Source of the DNA: Ziziphus jujuba
Taxonomy: Eukaryota; Streptophyta; Magnoliopsida; Rosales; Rhamnaceae
Assembly (NCBI RefSeq): GCF_031755915.1
Contig: NC_083383.1
Location: 3,786,001-3,850,000 of the forward strand
Length of the DNA stretch: 64,000 bases
Reading direction: 5' to 3'
Part shown: positions 48,269 through 60,179 of the stretch, piece after piece
How positions within the stretch are numbered: the first letter of the stretch is position 1
How the letters are laid out: every line of letters starts with the position of its first letter
Notes under the pieces: generated by a model
Database searches by the model: none
Told to the model about the DNA's origin: nothing
What the model saw: the letters and a program-made list of their open reading frames with translations, nothing else
Translations under genes and position numbers: made by a program

Positions 48269-51200
48269 TCAGGAGTTCATTGAACTACCAGCCACTTTCT
48301 CCGCTTCCATTGCTACCATCTCTTCTTTTTTCTCATTCTCATTATCCGCTTTCTCGATTTTCAATTTCTGCCAGAAAACAATTTAGCTGATATATCATTT
48401 AGCTTAACTTATCATTAAAAGTTGAAAAGGAAAAAATAATTAACAATAAATAAATGAATTGATATATCCCTTAACCTTAGTAGCAGTTGACGAATCCTTT
48501 GTCATCCGTGAAAACATGTTTGTGTAGAGCATTGCATCTCTCTTATTGCTTTCAACTTGAAGTTGTTTCAAGTTCTTCTGCATCAAGTTCACCTCTCTAG
48601 AAAAAAAGAACAATACAATGTTCCAGAATGCATAAAAGTTCATAGTATATACCATATCTAACAGATTCACAATCAACTTATTCAGTTACCTGTTCTGAGG
48701 ATCAGCCTCAAGAGCATTTTTGATGTCTAATTCAGCTAAGTCCAAGTCTGCAGTTTCCATGTAGGCTTGAGCCCGCCTGTACAAGGCTTTTACATTGTGA
48801 AACTCAACATCTAGAACCTGTAGAACACCAGAAAGTAGAATATTAGATGACACCTTTAACTCATACTCTACGCTCTGCCAAGAGATGTAGAGAACCAAAG
48901 AAAGCAGCATAACATGTTAATGACAGCTCTAGCAACCATGTATATTTCCCATCGATTAACTCATCTATGGTGATTTTCTAACAGCTGCAGCATGCCCAAA
49001 CCATTAATGAATGATGTGTACATGACAGTATGGCACAGAGAGGCACTGCCAATTATTTCACTGAGAAAAATTGGGATCTAGTATGTCAGCCATTCACTTC
49101 AAAAGTGAAATTATAGAGATATTTTCCGTATCCATACGAAATTTTTCTATCTATCCACTGCATTGTTAGTCTTTCAAATGTGTCCTTTTCTGTTTATGAT
49201 TCAGAACTTCCCTACTTCATCTTCTTTTTCCATGTTTATATATATATATATATATATTTTTTTAATCGTTTACAAAATTACCTTTGAACACAAATTGATT
49301 GCTCCCTGAAAGTCACCTAGTTTAAGGCTACATGCTGCACCATTTAACCAGGAAGACACTCTTAGTGCTTTGGCTAACTTAAGCTCATCTTTCTCAAAGG
49401 ACATATCTTCACTAACATAGTCTGCAGCCTGAAAAAAGAGAACATGACAGATTTAATAAAAGTTAATCGAGATAACATACTAAGGCAGGTCAATTGGATA
49501 ACTATTTGGAAGGGGACAGGGGAAAACTTGGTAGTTAGTGCACTAAGTTACTTTATCATATTTTTTTGCCGCTCGTTGATATTTCCCACTTTTAAATAGA
49601 AGATTGCCTTCTTCTTTCTTCCTTTCAGCTGCCTCAATTTTCTCATGATTACTCAGTTCCCATGGCACTTTTTCCTATTTGTCAGAGAAAAATAATGAGT
49701 AATTTCCAAGAAATTGGGAAACATATGTTGTGGTACAAGTGCTTTAAACATATTGAACTGATGGTCTATAACATATAAAGAATATTTACACTTGGTCCAA
49801 AAGAAAAAATATAGTACTGCATATTCTAAAAATTCTATACATACATAAACAGCAATTAAAATATCTATATATAATTCCAGTCGCATCAGATTAACCATTA
49901 CCCTTTTACAGTCTAACATTTCAACTTCATAAATAACTTTTGAACAAGGTGGAACTACAGCCAGTTCCCGCCTCACTTCAACACTTCCAAAGCCATAATC
50001 AGGATCTATGGTCAATACTGCCCGCTCACCCTTCCTCATTGTTGCTGCAGCTCGGTCTAAACCAGCAATCACTTGTTCTACAGACAATGGAAAAAGAAAA
50101 ACTAAAACTTGTGAGAACAGCAAATCACATAATAAGATCTCCAATGATTATGGTTCACTGACCTTCATCAGTGACAAATTCCAAAGGTTGCTCCCCATCA
50201 ATTCCTTTTTTCTCAAAGACAGTGCCATCTTCCAGCATAGCCATATAGCTGACTGCAACATATGGAAAGTTTAATGACAATTTAACACTGCTCTAGTTCT
50301 TGAACAAAAGTATGTTACGTAATTACCTTTGAAAGTGTATATGTGTTAAATGTTATGAATAACTTCTTATATAATTCCATGAAAACTTAATTATGTAGCA
50401 CCATTACAGACAAAAGCAATCCCAACTTCTATAACTACTCAATCCAAATTGATTTTCAAAATATTGCAGCGAGAAAAAAAAAAAAAAAAAAAAAAAGAAA
50501 AGAAAAAACGTTAGTCTACTTACTAGTAACAGTTGCACCTTCATCAGCACTAGGATTGCAATCCCCTTCTTTCACAATCTTTTTCAATACCTTGCCATCA
50601 CCAGTAACATCAATAACAGGCTTGAAGGATACCAACTCTATATAAACATGCAGCAAAGAATTAGGCGGGATTGAATGAATCCAGTTGCCTGCGTCTCTCC
50701 CCTTCTCTCCCAAGGTATCTGCAATTCTATCGATTCCATGTTTAACACACTTTCCACTCTGTATAAGAAAGATAGAACCTTAAATTCTAATATTAGCTAG
50801 CTGTTAACAAAGATGCAAAGCTTTACACTGAGGTTGAACAATTAGTCTGGCTTTCTCCCCACTTTTCATGGTCATGATGGCTTTCGGCAATGCTGGACAA
50901 AGATGACCTGCAATTCCCACAAACACAAACATTATATAACTACCACAGATAGGCATAGTAATCAAATAACTATATTCCCAACTGGCATTGACAAGCAAAC
51001 AGACACGTATTCTAAAAGAATACCATCTTTGACATAGAATTCAGTTCCTTCTTCTGGTGATTGAGCCACAATAGAGCCATCACCGAGTGCCACTCGATAC
51101 TTCACTGCATTTACAAAGCCAACGGAGTCAAATAAAACAGCTTAGAAAACATCAGCTTTTAGGATAGGAATATGATAAACAAAAAGGAAACAATAGAATT

Positions 51201-52037
51201 ACATAGCAAGTTATCAGAGTACCAAGAACTTCATCTAAATTGCTCGGTCGTGAATCTATCTGTCCTTTCTCTATTATTTTCTTGATAATCCCACCATCTT
51301 TGCTAACATCCACCACAGTGATCCACGAAATGAGTTCGACTTCAAACTGAAGGACTGAATTGGGTGGAACAACAACACCACCACGGCCACCAACTCCATT
51401 GCCCAGTTCAGCAGACGACGTAAACAATGCAATCTCTCCCTTCTTCATAGTAATTATGCCATGATCCAGCCCACTAACAATTTGGCCTATTCAAACTCAT
51501 TAATCAACTTCAAGCATTTTTCTTTTTCTTTTTTTATTTTATAAACTCAAGAAAAAAAAAAAAAAAAAAAAGACCTATCTAATTTAGACAACTAAAAAAA
51601 AAAGTAATAAATAAATAAATTCAATGACAAGAAAAATTCTAAAAACTCACCCTGACCAAGCTTAACACTGAAAGGTTCGTCTCTATCTCTAGTGGAATCG
51701 ATCTTTGTTCCATCAAGCAAAGTACCCACGTAGTGCACTAAAATTCAATTTCCACGATCATTTCGCTCACAATCAAAATAAAAACCATGCATCAAAAATA
51801 ATCAAACATATAAAATCCTATCATTGTCAGAGTACCAGTGGCTTCGTCCCCAAACTCAGGAGTTTCCCAGCCTTGACCGCGCTTGATGAGCTTCTTCTTG
51901 AGGCCGGTGCCACCAAGCTCTCGCTCTTCCCCGACTTTGAGAGGAGGTGCTGACTCGATGACCTCTCCTGGTTCTTCGTCAAGGTCGTCCTCGTCCTCCA
52001 TATCCGACAAGCTTGTCGCTGTATCTAACCGCCGCAT
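48269..52037 (-). CDS. Multidomain FKBP-TPR immunophilin, FKBP62/ROF1-like, 13 exons, 609 aa
   Basis: Exons in reading order: 52037-51836, 51737-51651, 51486-51223, 51104-51024, 50907-50829, 50756-50524, 50252-50163, 50077-49902, 49674-49552, 49428-49282, 48817-48690, 48596-48476, 48367-48269. Total 1830 nt. Order: acidic N-terminus, three FKBP-like domains (about 45-150, 165-280, 300-400), then TPRs (about 415-545) and a charged tail. The TPR carboxylate clamp that binds Hsp90 MEEVD tails is complete: Lys424, Asn428, Asn474, Lys504, Arg508. The FKBP pockets are eroded: in domain 1 the FKBP12 Phe36 and Trp59 positions are Ile80 and Leu103. Arabidopsis relatives ROF1/ROF2 act with Hsp90 in heat response. 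The exon 5/6 junction (50829/50756) is the least certain. Confidence 0.87.
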
Positions 52038-54913
52038 GGCTCAATCGGAGCTCCGACCCACAAAACTAGCACCGGCACGGTTAACTATGGTTCTTTGCTG
52101 GTCGGATAAGATAAGAATTTGGCAGAGCTGTATACTGGGGATTGATCCGATGAGGAATCGGCGGGTGAGTTCTGTGGCACGACGGTGACGAGTGGACACT
52201 GAGTAGCAGAGTGTAGACCGAGAGAAGCCATGTTTGTCATTTCGTCAAAACGTAAGGGCATAGTTGTAAATTGGGTTTTCGGATAGGATTGGTGGGCCTT
52301 TTTCTAGATAGGTCCTCTTGCTTTCCAAACTCATATCATCGAATTAAGAAAAGGTTGATTTTTTATTTTTATTTTAATTAAAAATTCTTCAACCATTTAC
52401 TCCTGTAAAAAGTCCTTATTAATCAAAATTTGACAAATAAATGAGTATTTCAAGTTTATTATGATAAATCCATCGAAAAGAAATGTTTTTTTATTTTTTG
52501 AATGATTCAAAAAGAAATGTTTACTGTAATATATGATTACAAAATTAAACTTTACAGCAGTTATAAAACATATTGGAAAAGAAAAAACTCTTATAAAACC
52601 AGGATTGAAATAGTCAAAGTTATAATAATCAACTGAATTAAAAGAAGTAACCAGAAAAAAATACTACAAAAACAAGGTATATGGTAACAAGGTTGAGGTT
52701 GACATGTATCTCCTCCAATATCGTTGTGCCAAGTTCTCGTCCGTGCCGAATCAAATGCGCTTTTCTTTTTTCTTTTTTTTAATTGGATCAAATATTATTT
52801 TATTTTAATATTAAAATGCAAAATCAAAATTACAAATAGATTCCGTGTTTGCATAATTAAAATTAATAAAATCTTTTAGAGATGCCTAAGAGCTACATGA
52901 TCATATATTAGAATTATATATTATTTATGCTATGTTAAGGGAAATATCATTTATTATAATTATTGAATGATCACTAATAAAATTTAATTTTATATATTAA
53001 ATTGTAATTTAAATGTTTATTATCAAAGAATAATTTTTAGATTTTTAAAATAAAAAATAATAAAATTAAATATTTTAATTAAAATTTATCATGAAAAATG
53101 TTGATCCTCACCGGTGATAACATATATCAAAACTTTTATATTACACATTACTGTATATTTTTCATATTAAATGATAATATCATTGTTTTTGGAAGCTCAA
53201 ATGTATAAAAAGCAGACTGAAATTCAATATTTTAACACCCTTTCACATGCAGGTTAGAATGTGCAACATCAATTCTAATGATGAGTCAACTATTTGAAAC
53301 TCACAAGTGGAAAATGAAGACCAACATCTCATTGTGAAAAACCCATAAAAAAAAAAAAAGGTTTAATATGTAAAGATTGGTTTAATTTGAAAATGTACAG
53401 TAAATTGAACTTATTGCCCGCAATTTTGATAACTATTATTGCAAATTTATAAAAATTATGTCCTCTTTCACATTTTCGGATTTCTTTGCAGGTTTTATGC
53501 ATTTAAAAGGTGTCAGTTTACTAATTATTTATGAATTTTATCTTTCATCCTATATTTCAAACACTTAGAAAGAGTATTAAAATATATAATCCAACCATCT
53601 TTTATAAGCTCAAATTTTTAAAAACCCTGGTATATATACTTCAATTATTCCAATTTTTTACTTTTGAATCTATTAGGAAGAAAAAGAATATATATATTAT
53701 ATGTATATAGAAGGTGGCAAAGAGCCGCTGATTTGGTCATAATGTATAATAATTAACCTGGTTTTGAAGGGAATTATTCCAATTGCCATTATTGATTAAA
53801 ATCATAAGTGTCCGACTTTTTCTTTTGGTGAATCATAAAATTACCGAGTTTGCAGCAAATAGAAATACACCCCTTAGAGTTTCGAAGGTAATATTCAATA
53901 TGGTCTAGTACTGAGAATCTCTTTTGGGCCGACCTTAAGTTATTTCACACAACGCCACAAAAAGAGAAATCATCTATTGGGAAACACCATGACAAATTCT
54001 GGAATCTGGTACCGAAGTCCACTACAACAAAAGTAACGACCAAGTCATAGAAAGGGCCGTATGATTGATTAATTGGATAGTTTTGTATGCATTTTAAAAG
54101 TTTTTGTCCATCCTATGTCCAGGATTCGACTTGGGGGTTTCGAAGGATTAAACAGCCGATCAGCACATAATATAAACCTTTATTATGATTCTTAAATTCT
54201 TTAACTATTCCCCACATTTTCATTTTTCCAACGCGTAAGCAAATTTGGATGTTATTTCAAAAGAAAAAAAAATGCTAATTTGGACTTTTATCATTCAATC
54301 AAACATTACTATAAGTAGATGTCTTCTTCTTGTTTTTTTAAATTTTTTTTACAAGAAAATTATGAAAATTATTGAGTTGACGTCCTAAAAAAATATTAAT
54401 TTTGCTAAGCACGCGACGCAAAACCACCAATTTAATTCATAATATTTAAAAACATTGTTTGCTTTTATTTGCAACAAAAGCTGTACCTAACTTGTATCTG
54501 TTTGTGGTCTATGAGAAGGAATTAATTAATTAATCTAGAATTTAGTAGCTATTAATTAATAAAAAATACTGTGCACCAATTACAAAAACAAGATCAACCT
54601 TGAAAGTTTCAAGAATTTTTGTCATCTTCTTGTTTTAGGCACCATCTTCCCCACCATATTCAATATCCTAAGCAGGGCATAACTTACACAGAAATGGAGC
54701 TTTAGATTTTTTTTTTTTTCCTTCAATTTCACAATTAATTATCACTTGTGATCCAGAAAGAAACTGCAAACAATCCTCATTAACACTTAAGAAAGCTCAA
54801 TCACATTTTTTACAAAACATTTCATATTACACAACGGAAGAAATTCTACTCTCCCTACAACCATTAAACTAAAAAGAAAAAAAAATAATAAAAATCGAAG
54901 CACTCAAATTCAA
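52038..54913. other. Gene-free AT-rich region upstream of the FKBP gene
   Basis: Bases 52038 to about 52250 are relatively GC-rich and should be the FKBP 5' UTR and promoter. The rest is AT-rich, with no coding or RNA signal seen. The end, from about 54700, should hold the 3' UTR of the next gene. Confidence 0.55.
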
Positions 54914-55387
54914 TCAGAAACCAACTCTTCTCTTGGTAACAGCATAGCTTCTGCTTCTGGGGAACAAATCGGCCTTCAAATTCCCACCATCATCGCCAAA
55001 ATCACAGGGGCTATCTTCATCGATTTTGCCCATTCCAACGCTGCTACACTTGGGCAAAACCTTGGAGCCAGTTTTGGTTGTCGTCTGCCTCATAACCTGC
55101 TGTCGTAGAATCGCATCCACATCAATACGACTGCCGTAGCTCCTGGCCGACGCAGCTCTAATGAGTTCGGAGAAATCGTCGTTTTCATTCAACCTGGAGG
55201 ACCTACAACTGAAACTTTTAGGCAGAGACGTGAATTGACCATCAGGAACGCCCATAGAACCGTAACCCATTCTTTCAGCGGAATTCATCCCTCGTACGTA
55301 CATGTCTTTGGCTTTACTCAGAACTCTTATGGGTATGGTGATGATTCTCATCAACCTGTTTTGGCTGTGTGTTTTTGTGGTCTTCAT
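54914..55387 (-). CDS. Small plant protein of unknown function, 157 aa, intronless
   Basis: ATG at 55387, TGA at 54914, single exon. The N-terminus is basic and amphipathic: NRLMRIITIPIRVLSKAKDMYVRGM. The middle has a Ser-rich stretch (SLPKSFSCRSSR) and an acidic segment with DDFSELIRAASARSYG. The C-terminus is rich in Arg/Ser: PRSRSYAVTKRRVGF. The R-I-x-x-x-P-x-R-x-L-x-K-A-K-D-x-Y-V pattern recalls a small uncharacterised land-plant family that I know by appearance only. No signal peptide, membrane segment or catalytic motif is visible. GC content is well above the flanks, which supports a real gene. A TATA motif stands upstream at 55608-55616. I assign no function. Confidence 0.8.
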   Translation of the reverse strand: MKTTKTHSQNRLMRIITIPIRVLSKAKDMYVRGMNSAERMGYGSMGVPDGQFTSLPKSFSCRSSRLNENDDFSELIRAASARSYGSRIDVDAILRQQVMRQTTTKTGSKVLPKCSSVGMGKIDEDSPCDFGDDGGNLKADLFPRSRSYAVTKRRVGF

Positions 55388-55607
55388 TCTGAAACCCTTT
55401 AGATTTGATTCTGATTAGCAAATATTGGAAAGCAGAGAAAGATCTACAGATCAAAATTAAAGTTTCACAAGTAGAAATAGTACTGGAGCTGAAGAAGATC
55501 TTATGTGAAACAGAGAGAGAAGCTAAAGCTACCTTGGAGGGTGTCTTTTTTTGTTTTTTTTTGTTTTTTTGGGGGTTTGGAGTGTTAGAGTGGGTGTGAG
55601 TCAATGG

Positions 55608-55616
55608 TTTTTATAG
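55608..55616 (-). promoter_or_regulatory. Candidate TATA box of the 157-aa gene
   Basis: The minus strand reads CTATAAAAA about 220 bases before the start codon, which would leave a 5' UTR of about 190 bases. The call is by motif and position only. Confidence 0.45.
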
Positions 55617-58521
55617 ATGAACAAATACCATCAACGTGGTTTGAGTAAAAAGATGGTATGGATAGGAGAAGAACTAATCTTTGGACTTTTCAAAGCCCGC
55701 CGGATTAGAAATAAATAAATAAAAACAGAGATAAGAACAAGCAGTGGAATATGCAAGACTTAAAGAAGAATTAAATTAATTTGGATTAAAAAAAAAAAAA
55801 AAGTATGCCGAATTTGAAAACAAGGTTTTTTCAACAATTGGATTTCCTGATTCCCATATTCGTATATTTATCTTCTTCTTCTTCTTTTTTTTTTTTTTTT
55901 GGCTGAATATATTTATCTTTGGCAAGTGGTGACTCATCTCGTATCCAAACTTCAAACCAATCAATCTTCTTTTTATTGATTAAAAAGTAAGCTTTTTTGA
56001 TGTTAACAGTGGCCCTACCCTAACAACAAGGATCAGCTTTACAATTTGCCAATAAGAATAGGATCAACTTTACAAATAAGCAGTCAATTCAAAGTGAATG
56101 ATTGAATTGTGGGAAAAAAAGGGCATCCCAGTTGTATCATCATCAGTTTCAAAGGTTTCACATTCTCGGGACAGCACGTACGAGTCACTATGTTGGAAGA
56201 GACATCTATTGTGCTTTTTAATTTTTAATAATTTCTTCTAATTATTTTTAGATGTTCGATGCTAAAAATTTACACTCTGAGAAGTCTGAAAATTTGCGTT
56301 CAGAACATCAAAATATACATATATATATATATATATATATACATATTTATAGATAAATAAAACTTTGACCGGTTCCATGTTTTTTTCCCCCATTCTATTA
56401 TAAATTACTGCTGGTAACTATTGTGAGATCAAATATATGCTCACATAATAATTTGATTGGTTATTTTTTCTGCACCTGTGATGCTTACATGCTGCACGTT
56501 AATTATTAATTAGGGGCTTTTAATTTTTAATGCCAAAACTAAGAAAATGAACCAATGCGATGGATGACAAATAAAAATTCAATCCTATCTAAATGTGTCT
56601 GTGCTATAAGAAAAGTCTACTGACATAATGAATGAATGCCATTGAGTTAATGTGTCTGTTTTTTTTTTGGGATTAATTTTTCAAATTTTTTACTTTAAAT
56701 AAATGCCATTGAGTTTTCAGATTCTGAGTTGATTAATTCAAAAAATAAGCGGGCAATTCACAAAAAAAATAAATAAATAAATAAAATAATGATAAGTGGG
56801 TAGCAAGCAAGTATTCTTTAGGGAGATATATATAGATATATATATATATATATATACATATTTTTTAATCATCCTTCAAGGATAGATATATTTACCAAAA
56901 AAAAAAAAAAAAAACTCTTTTAAGGATAAATATGTTTTGCAAGCAATCGGATTAAGGAACAGAGCCGGCCGTATCAATGACCAAAAGAGCGGTCAAATTT
57001 GTATTGTCTGTGGGCGCACACTGGCATTGCTTCAACATTGGCAGGTTATGATCAATAACATTGAAATAAAAAAATAATAGCAGGCTTAAGTCATTATCAA
57101 CGAACTTGAAATTAGCATACGCACGTGTTTGGATGTTAGAAAGTTTTGAGTGTGCGATGTTGGAAATGTTGTGTTTAATTATTATTACAGTCAGCTCTTA
57201 CCTAATGCTAGTATTTAGGATTAAACAAAGAATTCCCTTTTTAAAACACTCCACTGACTTGATTATTCAAGGATTAATTTATTTAAGCACGCTATAATTA
57301 AAAAATTTTAAATGTTATTGGCCTTTTTATTAAAAAGCTTATAATTTAAATCTAAGCATTCAATTTACTTATTATTATGTGTAACTGAGCAAAAATAATA
57401 ATTTAAAAAAATGTAAACTTACATAATTAAAAATAAATGAGATACATGTCATATCTAATCATATTTCTATCGGATACTTTATTCTATTTTGAAGATTTTT
57501 CTAAGGTAAGTTTTCCCATTCTTTATCATAAAACGTGCGAGAAAAAAAAAAACGAAAAAACAAAAAGCATTACAAGATAAAAATCCAAATAGTGAATTAG
57601 CACAAAGCTTTCAAAAAGGAAAATAGTCAACTTGGATGAAAGCGTAGCCTTGGCCCATCATTATTTTGTTGAACGAGAATACTGGAAAGATGCTAAACTA
57701 GATTAAATTAAAAATAATATTGTAAGAAGAAATTGATAATATTAATAAGGAAGGTCCATCAAGTGGATAGCAATTAAAATATAAGAAAATGTAGGGAGTT
57801 GTGGGTCTTAGACGTGGCTATTACTTAATTGGAAAAAATGCCATATGTTATGCTTAACCTATCCGTGTAATATGTATATATAAATATATCTAAAGGTTAT
57901 ATAATGGTTGTCTTTTTTTTTTTTTTTTTTTTTTGCTTGAAATATAATGGTTGTCTCTCACTGCATTGAACTCCTATATATATCTATATAGTTTTTCTTT
58001 TTTTAATCATTTGCAATCATTTTTCCTTCTTCAACCTATAATTTTCCAATGGTCAGTTTGAGTAGCTACTTGCTTATGTGGCAAACATTTAATTTCACCA
58101 AATCCGACGCTACTAGCTAATTAAGTATCTCATTTAGGTACGCTACTATATACATATTTGCTTAATATTGGAGCCACGTAAAATTGAATCCTTCCAATGA
58201 AATTCGATGAAATTAATAACTGCTGGCTTATGTATAACACTTTTAAGTACCAAAATTCTTAAATTGTAGAGTATGTGTATGTCTCCCATCTGTATCATTC
58301 ATGGTTCATATTTGTTTTTGGAAAATTTTCTTTTTCTTTTATTCTCTTATGCTCTAACCTTGTGAATTGGGCTGTAGAGGAGGCCCAAGTTAAAATGTTC
58401 AAACATGGGATATTGGTCTACCTCAACATAGTTTGTGGACCAATTGTAAGAAAACCATATTTGTTGTTGGTTGGTGCATGAGAGTACAATGGAATCGAAG
58501 GAGACCTCGCTGCAACGTGCA
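55617..58521. other. Intergenic region before the LCAT-like pair
   Basis: AT-rich with TA microsatellites (56315-56341, 56825-56857) and A/T tracts (56898-56913, 57911-57933). No gene, RNA or clear mobile element was recognised. Confidence 0.55.
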
Positions 58522-58530
58522 CTATAAATA
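58522..58530 (+). promoter_or_regulatory. Candidate TATA box of the first LCAT-like gene
   Basis: CTATAAATA lies about 211 bases before the start codon at 58742. A G-box core (CACGTG) follows at 58648-58653. No equivalent TATA was found before the second gene. Confidence 0.5.
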
Positions 58531-58647
58531 GAAATTAATAAAAAGAGGCTGCTAATTGGATTCCTCTTATGTCCTCATTCCCATCAAGGGACAATTAATT
58601 AATAAAACGCATTGTCGTCTACCAAATAAATAAAATGCATCGTCGTC

Positions 58648-58653
58648 CACGTG
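58648..58653 (+). promoter_or_regulatory. G-box core CACGTG
   Basis: The palindromic CACGTG within CCACGTGC is a common bZIP/bHLH binding site in plant promoters. Here it is about 90 bases before the LCAT-like start and downstream of the putative TATA box, so it may lie in the 5' UTR. Confidence 0.35.
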
Positions 58654-58741
58654 CTCCACGCATTCATCCCTGCACACTTTTTAAAGAACCCACGCATCGG
58701 ATCTCACTCATTCACGTCCCTGGAAGGCTAGAAAAAGAAAA

Positions 58742-60179
58742 ATGAAGGAATTAGGATGGAAACTGGCGCTTCTTTCAACGGCTATGATGCTGTACACGTG
58801 CCAATCAAGCAGCAGTAATCTCCATCCTGTGATCTTAATACCTGGGATAGTAGGGAATCAGCTAGAAGCTCGGCTCACCAGCGACTACGTGCCGTCGAGT
58901 CAGTCATGCAAAGAACCGCCTCAGAAGCTCGACGACGGTTGGTTCAGGATTTGGTTCGACCCCAGCATCCTATTGGGTCCATTTACCAAGTGCTTTTCAG
59001 ACCGTATGATGCTTTACTATGATAAGGATATAGATGATTATCACAATGCTCCTGGGGTTCAAATCGGGGTCCACCGTTTTGGTTCCACTGAATCCCTTCT
59101 CTTCCTCAATCCTGCTTTGAAGTAAGTATTCATATAGATATATTATATCTTATTTTTCATAATTCGTACTATAATTTTTGTGTATAAATTGATTTGATTT
59201 CGGATCAATCATAATATTTACCATATATATATATATATATATATTTGGTAGGGATAAAACAGCATATATGGCAAGGTTAGTGGAGTCATTGACAGAAATA
59301 GGATATGAAGACGGCAAGACCCTCTTTGGAGCTCCATACGACTTCCGCTATGGTTTGCCTGCACAAGGTCATCCAACCCATGTTGGTTCTAAGTTTCTCA
59401 AAGACTTCAAAAATTTAATAGAAAAAGCAAGCATCTCTAATGGGGGAAAGCCCGTAATCCTTGTCTCACACAGCTTAGGAGGCCTTTTTGCACTCCATCT
59501 TCTCAATCAAAACCATCTTTCTTGGCGCCAAAAGTTCATCAAGCATTTTGTTGCACTCTCTGCACCATGGGGTGGATCTGTGATGGAAATGCTCACTTTT
59601 GCTTCAGGATATACTTTAGGAATTCCCCTTATAAAACCATTGCAGATCAGAGAAGCTGAAAGAAGCTGGGAAAGCAACTTTTGGTTGCTTCCAAATCCCA
59701 ACAATTTTGGTGGTGAAAAACCACTAGTTGTGACTCCAAATGCCACGTATTCGGCGCATGAGATTTCTCAATTTTTCATTGACATTGGATATCCACAGGG
59801 AGTATATCCTTATGCAACACGCACTATGCCTTTGATTTTGGAGAAATTAGATGCACCCGGTGTGCCTGTTACTTGTATAATTGGAAGCGGTGTAAAGACT
59901 CCAGAGACTCTGTTTTATGGGGAAACTGGGTATGATAAGCAACCGAAGATTGTTTATGGTGATGGAGATGGAACAGTGAATATGGTGAGCTTGTTAGCAC
60001 TTGAATCGATGTGGGCTAGTGAGAAAAATCAAATTCTTCAGGTCCTTAAAGTAGATGGAGTTGATCATTTATCCATACTCAAAGATAATGTTGCTCTTTC
60101 TAAAATTGTTGATGTAATCTCTGGTATCAATTCTGAGTTGATCAGCTATGTAGAGAATATTGGTGTAATGGGGCAGTGA
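58742..60179 (+). CDS. Lecithin:cholesterol acyltransferase-like 1, copy 1, 2 exons, 435 aa
   Basis: Exons 58742-59121 and 59252-60179 (1308 nt). N-terminal signal peptide (LALLSTAMMLYTC), then LHPVILIPG. Serine hydrolase nucleophile Ser199 in SHSLGG; the other triad members are probably Asp366 (GDGDGTVN) and His399 (DGVDHLSILKD). APYDFRYG, SAPWGG and the overall length match Arabidopsis LCAT-like 1 (At1g27480). Family role: acyl transfer or phospholipase-type cleavage at lipid surfaces; the plant LCAT1 substrate is not settled. The loop after ILIPG reads IVGNQ, whereas copy 2 and the Arabidopsis protein read NGGNQ. The gene is followed 1.5 kb on by copy 2 in the same direction. Confidence 0.93.

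Noticed and set aside
51883..52188. 101-codon plus-strand frame rich in Ser and Arg
   Set aside because: Antisense shadow of FKBP exon 1 and its 5' region.
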